A stretch of DNA of 64,000 nucleotides from NCBI RefSeq assembly GCF_001423425.1, contig NZ_LMNX01000001.1:82970-146969 (forward strand), read 5' to 3'. The DNA comes from Rhizobium sp. Leaf306 (GTDB taxonomy: Bacteria; Pseudomonadota; Alphaproteobacteria; Rhizobiales; Rhizobiaceae). Under the pieces are notes generated by a model that saw only the letters and a list, made by a program, of their open reading frames with translations, did not search any database and was not told the DNA's origin. Both the position numbers and the translations under genes were made by a program. Numbering within the stretch: position 1 is the stretch's first letter; each line of letters begins with the position of its first letter. Positions 48,640 through 57,730 of this stretch are shown piece after piece.

Positions 48640-49104
48640 ATGTCAACCTTCGTTCAGAAGCCTGCAGAGGTGGAGAAGAAGTGGATCATCATCGATGCCG
48701 AAGGCCTCGTTGTCGGTCGCCTCGCCACCCTCGTTGCCAATCGCCTTCGCGGCAAGCACAAGGTCACCTACACACCTCACGTCGACGACGGTGACAATGT
48801 CATCATCATCAACGCTGAAAAGGTTGTCCTGACCGGCAAGAAATACACAGACAAGAAGTACTACTGGCACACCGGTTACCCGGGTGGCATCAAGGAGCGT
48901 ACTGCACGCGCCATCATCGAAGGCCGCTTTCCTGAGCGCGTCGTCGAAAAGGCGATCGAGCGTATGATCCCGCGCGGCCCGCTCGGCCGTCGCCAGTTGA
49001 AGAACCTGCGTGTATACGCCGGCTCCAACCATCCCCATGAAGCACAGCAGCCTGTCGCTCTCGACGTGGCATCGCTGAACAGCAAGAACGTAAGGAGCGC
49101 CTGA
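48640..49104 (+). CDS. rplM: 50S ribosomal protein L13
   Basis: A 154-residue large-subunit protein that starts [15 protein letters not shown]. The family signature is in [34 protein letters not shown]. It is a primary 23S rRNA binder needed early in assembly. It is the first gene of the rplM-rpsI pair and is separated from rpsI by two bases. AGAGAG lies upstream as the ribosome site. E. coli L13 or S9 feedback on this operon has been proposed in other species; the leader hairpin here is noted separately. Confidence 0.98.
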   Translation: MSTFVQKPAEVEKKWIIIDAEGLVVGRLATLVANRLRGKHKVTYTPHVDDGDNVIIINAEKVVLTGKKYTDKKYYWHTGYPGGIKERTARAIIEGRFPERVVEKAIERMIPRGPLGRRQLKNLRVYAGSNHPHEAQQPVALDVASLNSKNVRSA

Positions 49105-49106
49105 TC

Positions 49107-49571
49107 ATGGCCGATCTTTCCTCTTTGAAGGACCTCGCTCCGGCTGAAAGCCAGGCACCGGTTCACGTCCGCAAGGTCGATGCACAGGGCCGTTCCTATG
49201 CAACCGGCAAGCGCAAGAACGCGATTGCCCGCGTTTGGGTCAAGCCGGGCTCCGGCAAGATCATCATCAACGGTCGCGACTTCTCGGCGTACTTCGCCCG
49301 TCCGGTTCTGCAGATGATCCTTCAGCAGCCGCTGGTTGCCGCTGCCCGCACAGGTCAGTTCGACATCATTGCCACCGTCACCGGTGGTGGTCTTTCCGGT
49401 CAGGCCGGTGCCGTTCGTCACGGCGTCTCCAAGGCCCTCACCTACTTCGAACCAGGCCTGCGCCCGGTTCTGAAGAAGGGTGGCTTCCTGACCCGCGACA
49501 GCCGCGTCGTCGAGCGTAAGAAGTACGGTAAGGCGAAGGCCCGCCGGTCCTTCCAGTTCTCGAAGCGCTAA
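49107..49571 (+). CDS. rpsI: 30S ribosomal protein S9
   Basis: A 154-residue small-subunit protein. A rhizobial-type N-terminal extension of about 25 residues precedes the core starting [19 protein letters not shown]. The conserved [19 protein letters not shown] segment is present, and the C-terminal tail ends in SKR, whose last residues reach the P-site tRNA. The gene follows rplM by two bases and is closed by a strong terminator. Confidence 0.98.
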   Translation: MADLSSLKDLAPAESQAPVHVRKVDAQGRSYATGKRKNAIARVWVKPGSGKIIINGRDFSAYFARPVLQMILQQPLVAAARTGQFDIIATVTGGGLSGQAGAVRHGVSKALTYFEPGLRPVLKKGGFLTRDSRVVERKKYGKAKARRSFQFSKR

Positions 49572-49594
49572 TCGCTTCAAGACTTTGCATTTCG

Positions 49595-49622
49595 AAAGGC
49601 GGGGCTTCGGCTCCGCCTTTTT
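49595..49622 (+). terminator. Terminator of rplM-rpsI
   Basis: An 11-bp stem (AAAGGCGGGGC and complement, one G-U) capped by a stable UUCG tetraloop and followed by T residues. It lies 24 bases after the rpsI stop. Confidence 0.92.
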
Positions 49623-49700
49623 CGTTTCGGGCTTTCTTCGGTCCGGGTCTTGTCTTCCAGACACTCCCACTGCACTTTCTCTGCGATCCGGGAGAATGCA

Positions 49701-50669
49701 ATGGCTTCAAAATCCATCGACAACGCCTTTACCGCCAAGTCCCTGCGCGATGCTGCCACCGACCCGACCTATGCGGGCGCGCTGTCCTTCATGCGGCGGC
49801 GCTATACCAAGGATCTGATCGGCGCCGATGCGGTCGTCCTCGGTATTCCGTTCGATGCGGCGGTTTCCAACCGGCCGGGCGCGCGGTTCGGGCCACAGGC
49901 CATCCGCCGCGCTTCGGCGATCTTCGACAACGACCCGCAATACCCATTCTCACGTGATCTCTTCGACGCCATGTCCGTGATCGATTACGGTGACGTGATG
50001 CTCGACTACGGTCATCACTGGAAGACGCCGCGCCTGATCGAGGCGGAGGCGACGAAGATCATCGAGTCGGGCGCGTTTCTGCTGTCGCTCGGCGGTGATC
50101 ACTTCGTCACCTGGCCGCTCTTGAAGGCGCATGCGGCCCGCCACGGCCCCCTCGCCCTCGTGCATTTCGATGCCCATCAGGATACCTGGAGCGATGATGC
50201 GGACGAGACCGGCGAAATTGAACGCATCGACCACGGTTCTTTCGTGGCGCGTGCCGTGCGACAGGGCGTGATCGAGCCGCAGCATTCGATACAGATCGGC
50301 ATCCGCACCCATGCGCCCGAGGATTTCAGTATCCGGATCATGCCCGGCCATGAGGTGGAGGATCTGAGCGCCCAGGCGATTGCCGATGCGATCCTTGCCC
50401 ATGTCGGTGACCGCCCGTGTTACCTCACCTTCGACATCGACTGCCTTGACCCCGCCTACGCGCCCGGAACCGGAACGCCGGTTGCCGGTGGCCCGTCTAG
50501 CGCGAAAATCCTGTCCGTGCTGCGCAAACTCGGCAGTCTCGATATCTGCGGCGCCGATGTGGTGGAGGTGGCGCCGGCCTATGACCACGCCGATATCACC
50601 GCCATTGCCGGGGCAACGGTTGCGATGTATATGCTTGGCCTGCGCGCGGAGCGACTTTCCGCCCGTTGA
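49701..50669 (+). CDS. speB: Agmatinase/arginase-family ureohydrolase
   Basis: A 322-residue manganese ureohydrolase. The metal ligands are visible in SLGGDHFVTW, HFDAHQDTW and FDIDCLDPAYAPGTGTP. The residues around the loop fit agmatinase (agmatine to putrescine and urea) better than arginase, but proclavaminate- or guanidinobutyrase-like specificity cannot be ruled out. The start at MASKSIDNAF has GGGAG at a good distance; the frame extends 17 codons upstream without family likeness. argC follows 74 bases later in the same direction. Confidence 0.88.
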   Translation: MASKSIDNAFTAKSLRDAATDPTYAGALSFMRRRYTKDLIGADAVVLGIPFDAAVSNRPGARFGPQAIRRASAIFDNDPQYPFSRDLFDAMSVIDYGDVMLDYGHHWKTPRLIEAEATKIIESGAFLLSLGGDHFVTWPLLKAHAARHGPLALVHFDAHQDTWSDDADETGEIERIDHGSFVARAVRQGVIEPQHSIQIGIRTHAPEDFSIRIMPGHEVEDLSAQAIADAILAHVGDRPCYLTFDIDCLDPAYAPGTGTPVAGGPSSAKILSVLRKLGSLDICGADVVEVAPAYDHADITAIAGATVAMYMLGLRAERLSAR

Positions 50670-50743
50670 CACTTTGAATCAAGCCGCTGGCAAACTGGTT
50701 CCGGCTCTCACCCCAAGGCACTGACATTTCAGGGATAAAGACA

Positions 50744-51676
50744 ATGACGGCAAAGATCTTCATCGACGGCGAACACGGCACGACAGGGCTGCAGATCCGC
50801 ACCCGCATGGCCGACCGCCGCGACGTCGAGCTCTTGTCGATCCCGGAAGCCGAACGACGCAATGCCGCAATGCGCGAGGACCTGCTCAACAGCGCCGATA
50901 TCGCGATCCTGTGCCTGCCGGACGAGGCTTCGAAAGAAGCCGTGACGATGCTTGCGGGCAACAACAACGTGCGGGTGATCGACACCTCCACTGCCTACCG
51001 CGTCGATCCGAACTGGGCCTATGGTTTTGCCGAGCTGGACAAGGCACAGGCCGACAAGATCAAGGCTGCCCGCAACGTCGCCAATCCGGGCTGCTATCCG
51101 ACCGGCGCGATCGCGCTGCTGCGTCCGCTGCGCGCTGCCGGTCTTCTGCCCGACGGCTACCCGGTCTCGGTCAACGCGGTGTCCGGCTATACCGGCGGCG
51201 GCAAGCAGCTGATCGGCCAGATGGAAGACGCTTCACGCGAGGACGCCATCTCCGCCAACAATTTCCTCTACGGCCTGACGCTGAAGCACAAGCACGTTCC
51301 CGAGATGAAGGAACACGGCCTGCTCGATCGAGCGCCGCTGTTTTCGCCATCTGTCGGTCGCTTTGCGCAGGGCATGATCGTACAGGTGCCGCTGTTCCTC
51401 GAAGACCTCAAGGATGGTGCCACGATCGAGAGCATTCATAGCGCTCTCGGCGCCCACTATGCGGGACAGGATATCGTTACCGTCGTGCCGCTCAACGAGA
51501 GCGCGACGCTTGCCCGCGTCGATGCCGAGGAACTGGTCAACACCGACAGGATGAAGCTGTTCGTGTTCGGCGCGGCTGGCAGCCCGCATGTCAATCTCGT
51601 GGCGCTGCTCGACAATCTCGGCAAGGGTGCCTCCGGTGCCGCCGTCCAGAACATGGACCTGATGCTGTCTGCCTGA
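50744..51676 (+). CDS. argC: N-acetyl-gamma-glutamyl-phosphate reductase (short type)
   Basis: A 310-residue NADPH-dependent enzyme of arginine biosynthesis that reduces N-acetylglutamyl phosphate to the semialdehyde. It is the shorter type 2 form. [16 protein letters not shown] is the nucleotide-binding loop, with a Gly-Thr-Thr variant. The catalytic cysteine is in [15 protein letters not shown], and [11 protein letters not shown] follows. The gene is closed by a terminator whose right arm lies in the end of ctaA on the other strand. Confidence 0.95.
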   Translation: MTAKIFIDGEHGTTGLQIRTRMADRRDVELLSIPEAERRNAAMREDLLNSADIAILCLPDEASKEAVTMLAGNNNVRVIDTSTAYRVDPNWAYGFAELDKAQADKIKAARNVANPGCYPTGAIALLRPLRAAGLLPDGYPVSVNAVSGYTGGGKQLIGQMEDASREDAISANNFLYGLTLKHKHVPEMKEHGLLDRAPLFSPSVGRFAQGMIVQVPLFLEDLKDGATIESIHSALGAHYAGQDIVTVVPLNESATLARVDAEELVNTDRMKLFVFGAAGSPHVNLVALLDNLGKGASGAAVQNMDLMLSA

Positions 51677-51702
51677 AGACATCCGGATTTTTAAGACTTG
51701 AG

Positions 51703-51735
51703 GCCGCGGTGAACTCAGTTCGCCGCGGCTTTTTT
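51703..51735 (+). terminator. Terminator of argC, overlapping the ctaA 3' end
   Basis: A 12-bp stem (GCCGCGGTGAAC with GTTCGCCGCGGC, one G-U) with loop TCA, then six T. The loop is the ctaA stop codon read on the other strand, and the right arm encodes the last ctaA residues. It works only in the plus direction. Confidence 0.9.
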
Positions 51736-52818
51736 GTCTTCGATAGGGTATTCGCCGACATAGCCGCGCCAGTGGGTGATGGCATAGCCGAGGACGACAA
51801 GGGCGCCGCCCTGATGCGCCAGCGCCAGATCCAGTGGCACCTGATAGACCAGCGTCAGAATGCCGATCACGGCCTGCAGACAGACCAGCAGGAACAGGAT
51901 GACGGCGCGCCCCGTATGGACCGAGCCCGGCGCTTTGGACAGTGACACGATCATGTGGATCAGCGCTGCTGCCAGAAGCACATAGGCGCCGCAGCGGTGG
52001 ACGAACTGCACCGTCTTCGGGTTCTCGAACAGATTGATCCACCAGGGATCGCGCAAGAACAGGGCGGCCGGAACGAAGGCGCCATCCATCATCGGCCAGG
52101 TATTGTAGCTGAGCCCGGCATCGAGACCCGCAACGAGTGCTCCGAGATAGATCTGGAACAGCGCCAGAAACGCAAGGCCTCCAGCCGCGATATAGGAGTG
52201 ACGCGTCGGGGCCGCCCCCTGCTTCTGGGGCGTGAGGCCGCGCATGATCCAGACGCAGGCGGAAAAGATCAGACAGGCAATGACCAGGTGTGTGGCGAGG
52301 CGGTATTGCGACACGCTGACGAGCTTGGTGAGACCCGACGACACCATCCACCATCCAATGAAGCCCTGAAATCCGCCGAGTGCCAGCGTGCCGACCAGCG
52401 GCCAGCGCAGGCGTTTCTCGATGCGACCGGTCACCCAGAAGAAGATCAGCGGCAGGGCGAAGACGAGGCCGATCGAGCGCGCCAGGAAACGGTGCGCCCA
52501 TTCCCACCAGAAGATGGTCTTGAACTCGTCGACCGTCATGCCGGCGTTGACCAGCTGGTATTGCGGGATGCGCTGATAGAGCTCGAACTCTTCCTGCCAT
52601 TCTGCCGCATTGAGAGGCGGAATGACGCCGTGGATCGGTTTCCATTCGGTGATCGAGAGACCCGAATCGGTCAGCCGGGTCGCGCCGCCGACCAGGACGA
52701 GGCAGAACAGCACGAAGACGACGAAGCCGAGCCAGATACGCACCGATCTGCGGTCGCGCTCGCGGCGTTTTGCTGCCGGATGGATGACATCGATGATGAC
52801 GCTATCAGTCGCCGACAT
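51715..52818 (-). CDS. ctaA: Heme A synthase (COX15/CtaA)
   Basis: A 367-residue inner membrane protein with eight predicted helices. It oxidises the C8 methyl of heme O to a formyl group for cytochrome aa3-type oxidase. Family features are GGATRLTDSGLSITEWKPIHG, the heme histidines in WWEWAHRFLARSIG, YRLATHLVIA, FVHRCGAYV and LALAHQGGAL. The start at MSATDSVIIDV has AGGAG upstream; the very long upstream extension of the frame is not coding. It is the mitochondrial-type (class 2) form usual in alphaproteobacteria. Confidence 0.96.
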   Translation of the reverse strand: MSATDSVIIDVIHPAAKRRERDRRSVRIWLGFVVFVLFCLVLVGGATRLTDSGLSITEWKPIHGVIPPLNAAEWQEEFELYQRIPQYQLVNAGMTVDEFKTIFWWEWAHRFLARSIGLVFALPLIFFWVTGRIEKRLRWPLVGTLALGGFQGFIGWWMVSSGLTKLVSVSQYRLATHLVIACLIFSACVWIMRGLTPQKQGAAPTRHSYIAAGGLAFLALFQIYLGALVAGLDAGLSYNTWPMMDGAFVPAALFLRDPWWINLFENPKTVQFVHRCGAYVLLAAALIHMIVSLSKAPGSVHTGRAVILFLLVCLQAVIGILTLVYQVPLDLALAHQGGALVVLGYAITHWRGYVGEYPIEDKKAAAN

Positions 52819-52977
52819 GCGGAAACTCCTGTCGCTCGAAGAAAGATCAGCCTTGCACGCGCTTGAGAGCACCATGCGGGCGGTAATCTTTCCGCTCCTG
52901 GCGTTGATTTGCCCCAAGGACACGTGCAAAACAAGCCCCGATGCTTTGCGGCATCGCGTCGCGGGAGGAGAAACGCG

Positions 52978-53190
52978 TTGGTCCCACGCCTGAGAAGTTT
53001 CATCGGCACGATCATGATCATCGTGCTCGTCATCGTCTACGCGCTGGCTGCAACCACGGTCGCGACGCTGTTGCTCGCGACATCGCCGTGGTGGGTGCAT
53101 TTCCTCTACTTCCTGCTGTCGGGGCTTTTGTGGATCCTGCCGGCCATGCTGATCATCAAGTGGATGGCGGGCGCACGGCCGAAAGTCTAG
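52978..53190 (+). CDS. DUF2842 small membrane protein
   Basis: A 70-residue protein with two membrane helices separated by SPWWVHFLYF and ending with a basic tail (KWMAGARPKV). It fits DUF2842, a short alphaproteobacterial family of unknown function. I place the start at the TTG at 52978 because GGGAGGAG stands about nine bases before it and the length then equals the family size. The in-frame ATG further upstream gives a hydrophilic extension without likeness. It is divergent from ctaA, with 159 bases between. Confidence 0.8.
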   Translation: MVPRLRSFIGTIMIIVLVIVYALAATTVATLLLATSPWWVHFLYFLLSGLLWILPAMLIIKWMAGARPKV

Positions 53191-53202
53191 GTTATGCCTG
53201 GG

Positions 53203-53219
53203 TTCACCCCGCATTAACC
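53203..53219 (+). promoter_or_regulatory. Possible CtrA-like site before the polysaccharide cluster
   Basis: TTCA, seven bases, then TTAACC resembles the CtrA consensus TTAA-N7-TTAAC with one mismatch. It lies 95 bases upstream of the acyltransferase gene at 53315. A similar site precedes the exporter gene at 57118. Short motifs like this occur by chance. Confidence 0.3.
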
Positions 53220-53314
53220 AGCCGTGATAGTATTGGCGGCGGGCGACACAGCAATAAACAGATTGTTGGTGCACGCTGCCTATTCTCCCCGCTTGAAAGA
53301 CAGCGGAGCGCGTC

Positions 53315-54541
53315 ATGCAAACCTCGAGACTGATTGAAGAGCTTGCGCCGGCAGGGACATCGGGATCGCCTTCCCGTGAGACTGTCCCGTTGCGTTTCGC
53401 GCAGATCGAAATGGCAGTCGCGACGGACATGGCGGATCTGAAGTCCGACTGGCACCGTCTGCAGGCGATCAAACTCAATTCGCTGCATCAGGGTTTCGAC
53501 TGGTGCGAAGCCTGGGTAAAATCCCACGGCCGCACGCTCGCAGTCGTCGTCGGTCGCATCGGCGGTCGCGCCGTGTTTATCCTGCCGCTCGATATCGTGC
53601 TCGAAAAAAGCATCCGCATCGCCCGCCTCCCCGGCAACCATTACAACAATCTCAATACCGGCCTGTTCGATCCGGCACTCGAGGTGGCTTCCGCTGCCGA
53701 GCTGAAGCCGTTCCTGCACATGCTGCGCACGGCGCTTTCTCCTTACGCCGATCTCGTGGTGCTCGATTGCGTGCCGCTCTCCTGGCGCGGCAGTCGGCAT
53801 CCGCTGAGTGCTCTCGCAACGACGGAGAACCAGAACCATTCGTTCCAGCTGCCGCTATTCCCGAATTTCGAGACGACGCTCGCACAGCTCAACGCCAAGA
53901 CCCGCCGCAAGAAATTCCGCTCGCAGAGCCGCAAGATCGAAGCGGCCGGCGGCTATGACCATGTGATCGCGCTAGACGCGGACGAAAAGCACGCGCTGCT
54001 CGATACGTTCTTCCGCCAGAAGGCGGCGCGGCTGAAAATGTTCGGCCTGCCCGATGTCTTCCACGCGTCCGAGATCCGAGAGTTTTTCCATCGCCTGATA
54101 GACGCGCCGACGGATGGGACAGACACTTCGCTCACCCTTCACGCGATCCGCATGCGGGGTGAGCACGAGGGACATGTCGTGGCGATTGCCGGCGTGTCGC
54201 GCAAGGGCGACCATGTGATCTGCCAGTTCAGCTCCATCGACGACAGCATTTGCCCGGAGGCAAGCCCCGGCGAGTTGCTGTTCTGGCTGATGATCGAGAA
54301 AAGCTGCCGCGAAGGCGCGGCGCTGTTCGATTTCGGCGTGGGCGACCAGCCCTACAAGCGCAGCTGGTGCAGCCAGGAAACCGTGCTGCACGATATTCTG
54401 ATCGCCATCACCCCGAAGGGCTCCGTCCTCAAACCGCTGATGGTTCTGGCAACAAGGGCGAAGGCTGCGGTCAAGCACAACCCGCGCCTCTACGCTCTTT
54501 TGCAGAAACTGCGGGCCGCCAAAACGAACAAGGCGGCCTGA
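53315..54541 (+). CDS. GNAT-fold acyltransferase of a polysaccharide cluster (BioF2/CelD-like)
   Basis: A 408-residue cytosolic protein of the CelD/BcsL-like acetyltransferase group. The central part (FETTLAQLNAKTRRKKFRSQSRKIEAAGG) and the C-terminal part (GELLFWLMIEKSCREGAALFDFGVGDQPYKRSW) match the BioF2-like GNAT domain. It probably transfers an acyl group onto a sugar or lipid-linked intermediate. By order it corresponds to the first gene of the Agrobacterium upp cluster. It converges on the Wzc-like gene; a hairpin spans both ends. Confidence 0.85.
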   Translation: MQTSRLIEELAPAGTSGSPSRETVPLRFAQIEMAVATDMADLKSDWHRLQAIKLNSLHQGFDWCEAWVKSHGRTLAVVVGRIGGRAVFILPLDIVLEKSIRIARLPGNHYNNLNTGLFDPALEVASAAELKPFLHMLRTALSPYADLVVLDCVPLSWRGSRHPLSALATTENQNHSFQLPLFPNFETTLAQLNAKTRRKKFRSQSRKIEAAGGYDHVIALDADEKHALLDTFFRQKAARLKMFGLPDVFHASEIREFFHRLIDAPTDGTDTSLTLHAIRMRGEHEGHVVAIAGVSRKGDHVICQFSSIDDSICPEASPGELLFWLMIEKSCREGAALFDFGVGDQPYKRSWCSQETVLHDILIAITPKGSVLKPLMVLATRAKAAVKHNPRLYALLQKLRAAKTNKAA

Positions 54542-54553
54542 AAGCCGCCTTGT
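54528..54553. terminator. Hairpin between convergent genes of the polysaccharide cluster
   Basis: A 10-bp perfect inverted repeat (ACAAGGCGGC and complement, loop of six) at the end of the acyltransferase gene, including its stop codon. No proper T-run follows on either strand, so it may be a weak or Rho-assisted terminator. Confidence 0.5.
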
Positions 54554-54577
54554 AGATCGTGGTTCATGCGGTGTGGC

Positions 54578-56905
54578 TCACGCCACCTGTCGTCCAGCCT
54601 TGCGCGGCGAACTGCGGTCATTGGCGTCAGACATTACCAGCAGATTGCGAATTCCCTCGCCTTGGAAGTCCTGGACAATCTTTGCGACATCCTCTTCCTT
54701 GAATTCAGGCACGGAGAGGATGACCTCCGCCTTTTCGTTGCGGGTCAGTCGCGACAGCATCGGCGCTTCCGCCGGGCCGCATTCGATCAGAACCAGATCA
54801 TAGGCGTCTGCGAGTGCATCGACGACCATCGGCAGCCGGTCTGCGCCCCGCATGGCGCGAACCGGATCGGCAGAACCGAACGGGATGATATGCGCATCCG
54901 AGAGACGGTCCGGATGGATGGCTTCCCCGAACGCAACCTCGCCGCACAGCAGATCGGTGATGCCGGCAAGCTTGACGTCCTGCGCCATCAGCCGTGTCGG
55001 GCAAGCCGAGCCGGTCATGTCGATCAGGGCGACGGTGCGACCGCGCTCCGAAATTTCACGGGCCAACATCACGGTCGCCGTCGAGCCTGCATCGCCACCG
55101 GGCGACACGACCAGGCCGATCGGCACCGCACGGCGCTGGAGGTAGCGGGCAACGGACGCGATCGTGAAGGATTCCTCCTCCCCGTCGTTCGCCGGCGTCG
55201 TGACGGCAATTTCTTCGACCGGTGGCTCGGCAGCGACCGCAGCCTCCTGCTTCTGGTCAACTTCCGCGCCCTTCGCGGCAGCGGCATCCTTGCGGGAGGC
55301 AGCCAGCATTTCCTTTGCCGCCGCGAACAGCCTGTGTTCGCGCTTTGGCCGATCTGCAACAGTTTCTGCCGCAACCGGAGCTGCGGCGGGTGTTGTTGCA
55401 ACCAAAGCGCCGGCAGGGGTCGGTTCGGGCTCGGCCGGGGCCGGTTCGACTGCAGGCGTTGCGACCTCGTGTGGTGTCAGCAAGAAATCGTCCTCGCGAC
55501 GGCGATTGAGAGGGCGGAGCGCCCGGCCGCTGAACAGTTCGGCGATGATGACGACCAGGCAGCTGACGATCAGTGTCGCGAGCGTCGCCACGATGACAAT
55601 CGGAATGACCTTCGGAAAGAAGGGTTCCGACGGTTCGACCGCGCTCGATACGATGCGGGCATCCGCGGGGCTTGAATTCGCGTCGCGGCGCGAGGTCGCC
55701 TCGCGGTAGCGCACGAGATAGGTTTCGAGCAGCTGGCGCTGGGCGGACGCTTCGCGTTCCAGGGCCCGCAGCCCGACTTCCTCTTCACCGGCCTTGGCCG
55801 AATCAGCCTTCAAGCCGTTCATCTGCTGCGTCAGCTGACGCTCGCGGAGCCGTGCAATCTCTCTCTCGTTGTCGAGGCTTGCCAGGATCTTCTGGGTTTC
55901 ACGCTCGATCTGCTGATTGATGCCGCTGAGCTGCGCGCGAAGTCCCCGAAGACGCGGATGGTTGTCGAGCAGGGATGTCGAGAGATCATTGATCTGCGCC
56001 TGCAAATTGGTCTGGGTTTCCTTCAGGCGCTGGATGACCTGCGATCCGGCAACATCCGCCAGCGTGTCCGAAGCGCGGCCGGCTCTCAAACCAGCGCGGA
56101 CGTTTTCCGAACGGGCCTCGGCATTGGCGAGATCAGCGCGAACGCGGGCAAGTTCGGTCGATATATCGTTCAACTGCTTGCTGGAAAAACTGTTGGCTTC
56201 GCTGGTCTGGAAAAGGCCGTTGGAGGAGCGGTAGTCCGCCACCTTCTTTTCGGCATCGTTGACGCGGGTCGTCAGGTTGGCGATTTCCGGCTCCAACCAG
56301 CGGGCGGTTTCGGCATGGGTGTCCACCTTCGAGCCACTCTGGATCTGAAGATAGGCTTCGGCCATCCGGTTCGGGACATCCGCCGCGAGCTTCGGATCAT
56401 GCGATGCAAATTCGACGGCGATGACGCGCGAGCCCTCGACCGGATAGACCGACAGCTTTTCGCGGAACTTCTGGATGACCCGGTCTTCCGGATCGATCGC
56501 CATCGGATCCTGCTTCAGGCCGACCATCACCAGAAGGTCCGGCAGTGCCGACTGTCCAGCCGGGTCGAATTCCGGGCGATCGGAAAGCTTCAGATCGCGC
56601 GCAACCCGCTTGATGAGGTCGGTCGATTGCAGCAGCTGGGCCTGACTGGTGATGTTAAGCGTGTCCAGAACCGGATCGTTGGAACTGCCTGCCCCTTCCC
56701 CGCCGGACAGGTTCGGCGATCGCGATTCGATCAGCAGCCTGGTTTCGGCCTTGTAGCTGGGTTTGATCAGCGAGGCGCCGACCAGCGCCAGCGCGCCCGC
56801 CGCGATCGTCACGGCGAGGATCTTCGCCTTGCGTTCCCAGACGGCCGCGATGACCTGCCTGAGGTCGATATCCACATCCTGATGGCCGCCGTTTACGCCA
56901 GACAT
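54578..56905 (-). CDS. Wzc/ExoP-like polysaccharide co-polymerase with degenerate kinase domain
   Basis: A 775-residue inner membrane protein. Membrane helices near residues 30-50 and 430-455 enclose a periplasmic region with long coiled coils (about 190-400), as in Wzz/Wzc chain-length regulators. A Pro/Ala-rich linker leads to a cytosolic domain of P-loop kinase type (about 580-775). In it the Walker A is SPGGDAGST, lacking the lysine, Walker B reads LVLIECGP with Glu for Asp, and no C-terminal tyrosine cluster is present. It is thus probably catalytically dead. ATG with GGAG six bases upstream sets the start. It is transcribed opposite to the rest of the cluster. Confidence 0.88.
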   Translation of the reverse strand: MSGVNGGHQDVDIDLRQVIAAVWERKAKILAVTIAAGALALVGASLIKPSYKAETRLLIESRSPNLSGGEGAGSSNDPVLDTLNITSQAQLLQSTDLIKRVARDLKLSDRPEFDPAGQSALPDLLVMVGLKQDPMAIDPEDRVIQKFREKLSVYPVEGSRVIAVEFASHDPKLAADVPNRMAEAYLQIQSGSKVDTHAETARWLEPEIANLTTRVNDAEKKVADYRSSNGLFQTSEANSFSSKQLNDISTELARVRADLANAEARSENVRAGLRAGRASDTLADVAGSQVIQRLKETQTNLQAQINDLSTSLLDNHPRLRGLRAQLSGINQQIERETQKILASLDNEREIARLRERQLTQQMNGLKADSAKAGEEEVGLRALEREASAQRQLLETYLVRYREATSRRDANSSPADARIVSSAVEPSEPFFPKVIPIVIVATLATLIVSCLVVIIAELFSGRALRPLNRRREDDFLLTPHEVATPAVEPAPAEPEPTPAGALVATTPAAAPVAAETVADRPKREHRLFAAAKEMLAASRKDAAAAKGAEVDQKQEAAVAAEPPVEEIAVTTPANDGEEESFTIASVARYLQRRAVPIGLVVSPGGDAGSTATVMLAREISERGRTVALIDMTGSACPTRLMAQDVKLAGITDLLCGEVAFGEAIHPDRLSDAHIIPFGSADPVRAMRGADRLPMVVDALADAYDLVLIECGPAEAPMLSRLTRNEKAEVILSVPEFKEEDVAKIVQDFQGEGIRNLLVMSDANDRSSPRKAGRQVA

Positions 56906-57039
56906 TGCCCGCTCCAAACTGGTCTATTTGGGCGGACAGTAAATTATCATGGTAACGCTACAGTTAATGAGCCGCGGCTTCGAAGAAAAACCGGACTCTG
57001 ATCTTGCAGGCATTATTTCCGATGGTCGTCGCGCCTCTC

Positions 57040-57056
57040 TTTACCGGGCATTAACC
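57040..57056 (+). promoter_or_regulatory. Possible CtrA-like site in the divergent region before the Wza-like gene
   Basis: TTTA, seven bases, then TTAACC is a one-mismatch fit to TTAA-N7-TTAAC, 62 bases before the exporter gene. It lies in the 212-base divergent region shared with the Wzc-like gene. Chance occurrence is quite possible. Confidence 0.3.
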
Positions 57057-57117
57057 CTAATGGATCGATAACAGGCTCGAAATCGTCGAACCACCACCCC
57101 GAGCCTGGGACGCGAAC

Positions 57118-57723
57118 ATGCTATTCGCCCAAGACAAGAAAAATCCGACGCGCAACCAGCGCGCCAAAACCGTTCTGGCTCTTGCGGCGGCAGCCGTTGC
57201 GATGACGCTGTCGGGCTGCGCCTCCTACAAACCGGCTCCCAAAAGCTTTCAGGAAGCGACGATCCAGCCTTACCGGCTGGACAGCGGCGATCGGCTACGT
57301 GTCAGCGTCTTCGAACAGCCGAGCCTTTCCAACACCTATACCGTCGATCAGGCCGGCTATATCGCCTTCCCGCTGATCGGTCAGATCACGGCCCGGGGCC
57401 AGACCATGCCGACGCTCGAGGGTGCAATCGCCGCCAAGCTCAAGCAGGGCTATCTGCGCGATCCCGACGTGACGATCGAAATGGATCGCTACCGCCCGGT
57501 TTTCGTCATGGGCGAAGTCGGACGACCCGGACAGTATTCCTATGTGCCCGGCATGACGGCACAGAACGCCATCGCAATCGCCGGAGGCTTTACCTCTCGC
57601 GGAAACCAGCGCGATGTCGACGTCACACGCAAGATCAACGGCGAGGTCATCACGGGCCGTACGACGATTTCCTCACAGGTCCTCGCTGGCGACACGGTCT
57701 ACGTCCGCGAGCGGCTGTTCTGA
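57118..57723 (+). CDS. uppC: Wza-like outer membrane polysaccharide export lipoprotein
   Basis: A 201-residue lipoprotein with a signal peptide ending in the lipobox LSGC (cysteine near 33). The Poly_export domain (DSGDRLRVSVFEQPSLSNTYTVDQAGYIAFPLIGQI) is followed by one SLBB-type domain (FVMGEVGRPGQYSYVPGMTAQNAI). It is shorter than E. coli Wza, as in rhizobial ExoF-type exporters. It should form the outer membrane channel for the polymer. The symbol rests on order and family match with the Agrobacterium upp cluster. The next gene starts seven bases later. Confidence 0.88.
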   Translation: MLFAQDKKNPTRNQRAKTVLALAAAAVAMTLSGCASYKPAPKSFQEATIQPYRLDSGDRLRVSVFEQPSLSNTYTVDQAGYIAFPLIGQITARGQTMPTLEGAIAAKLKQGYLRDPDVTIEMDRYRPVFVMGEVGRPGQYSYVPGMTAQNAIAIAGGFTSRGNQRDVDVTRKINGEVITGRTTISSQVLAGDTVYVRERLF

Positions 57724-57730
57724 CATCATC

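Noticed and set aside
48558..48794. Leader peptide candidate MPEQIKQQKTPL in the rplM leader
   Set aside because: The frame runs into rplM in the wrong phase, has no ribosome site, and its composition becomes shadow-like; no codon bias for an amino acid was seen.
56906..56970. Pho box in the divergent promoter of the polysaccharide cluster
   Set aside because: Two CTGT-containing elements are present but their spacing is not in the 11-base PhoB register.
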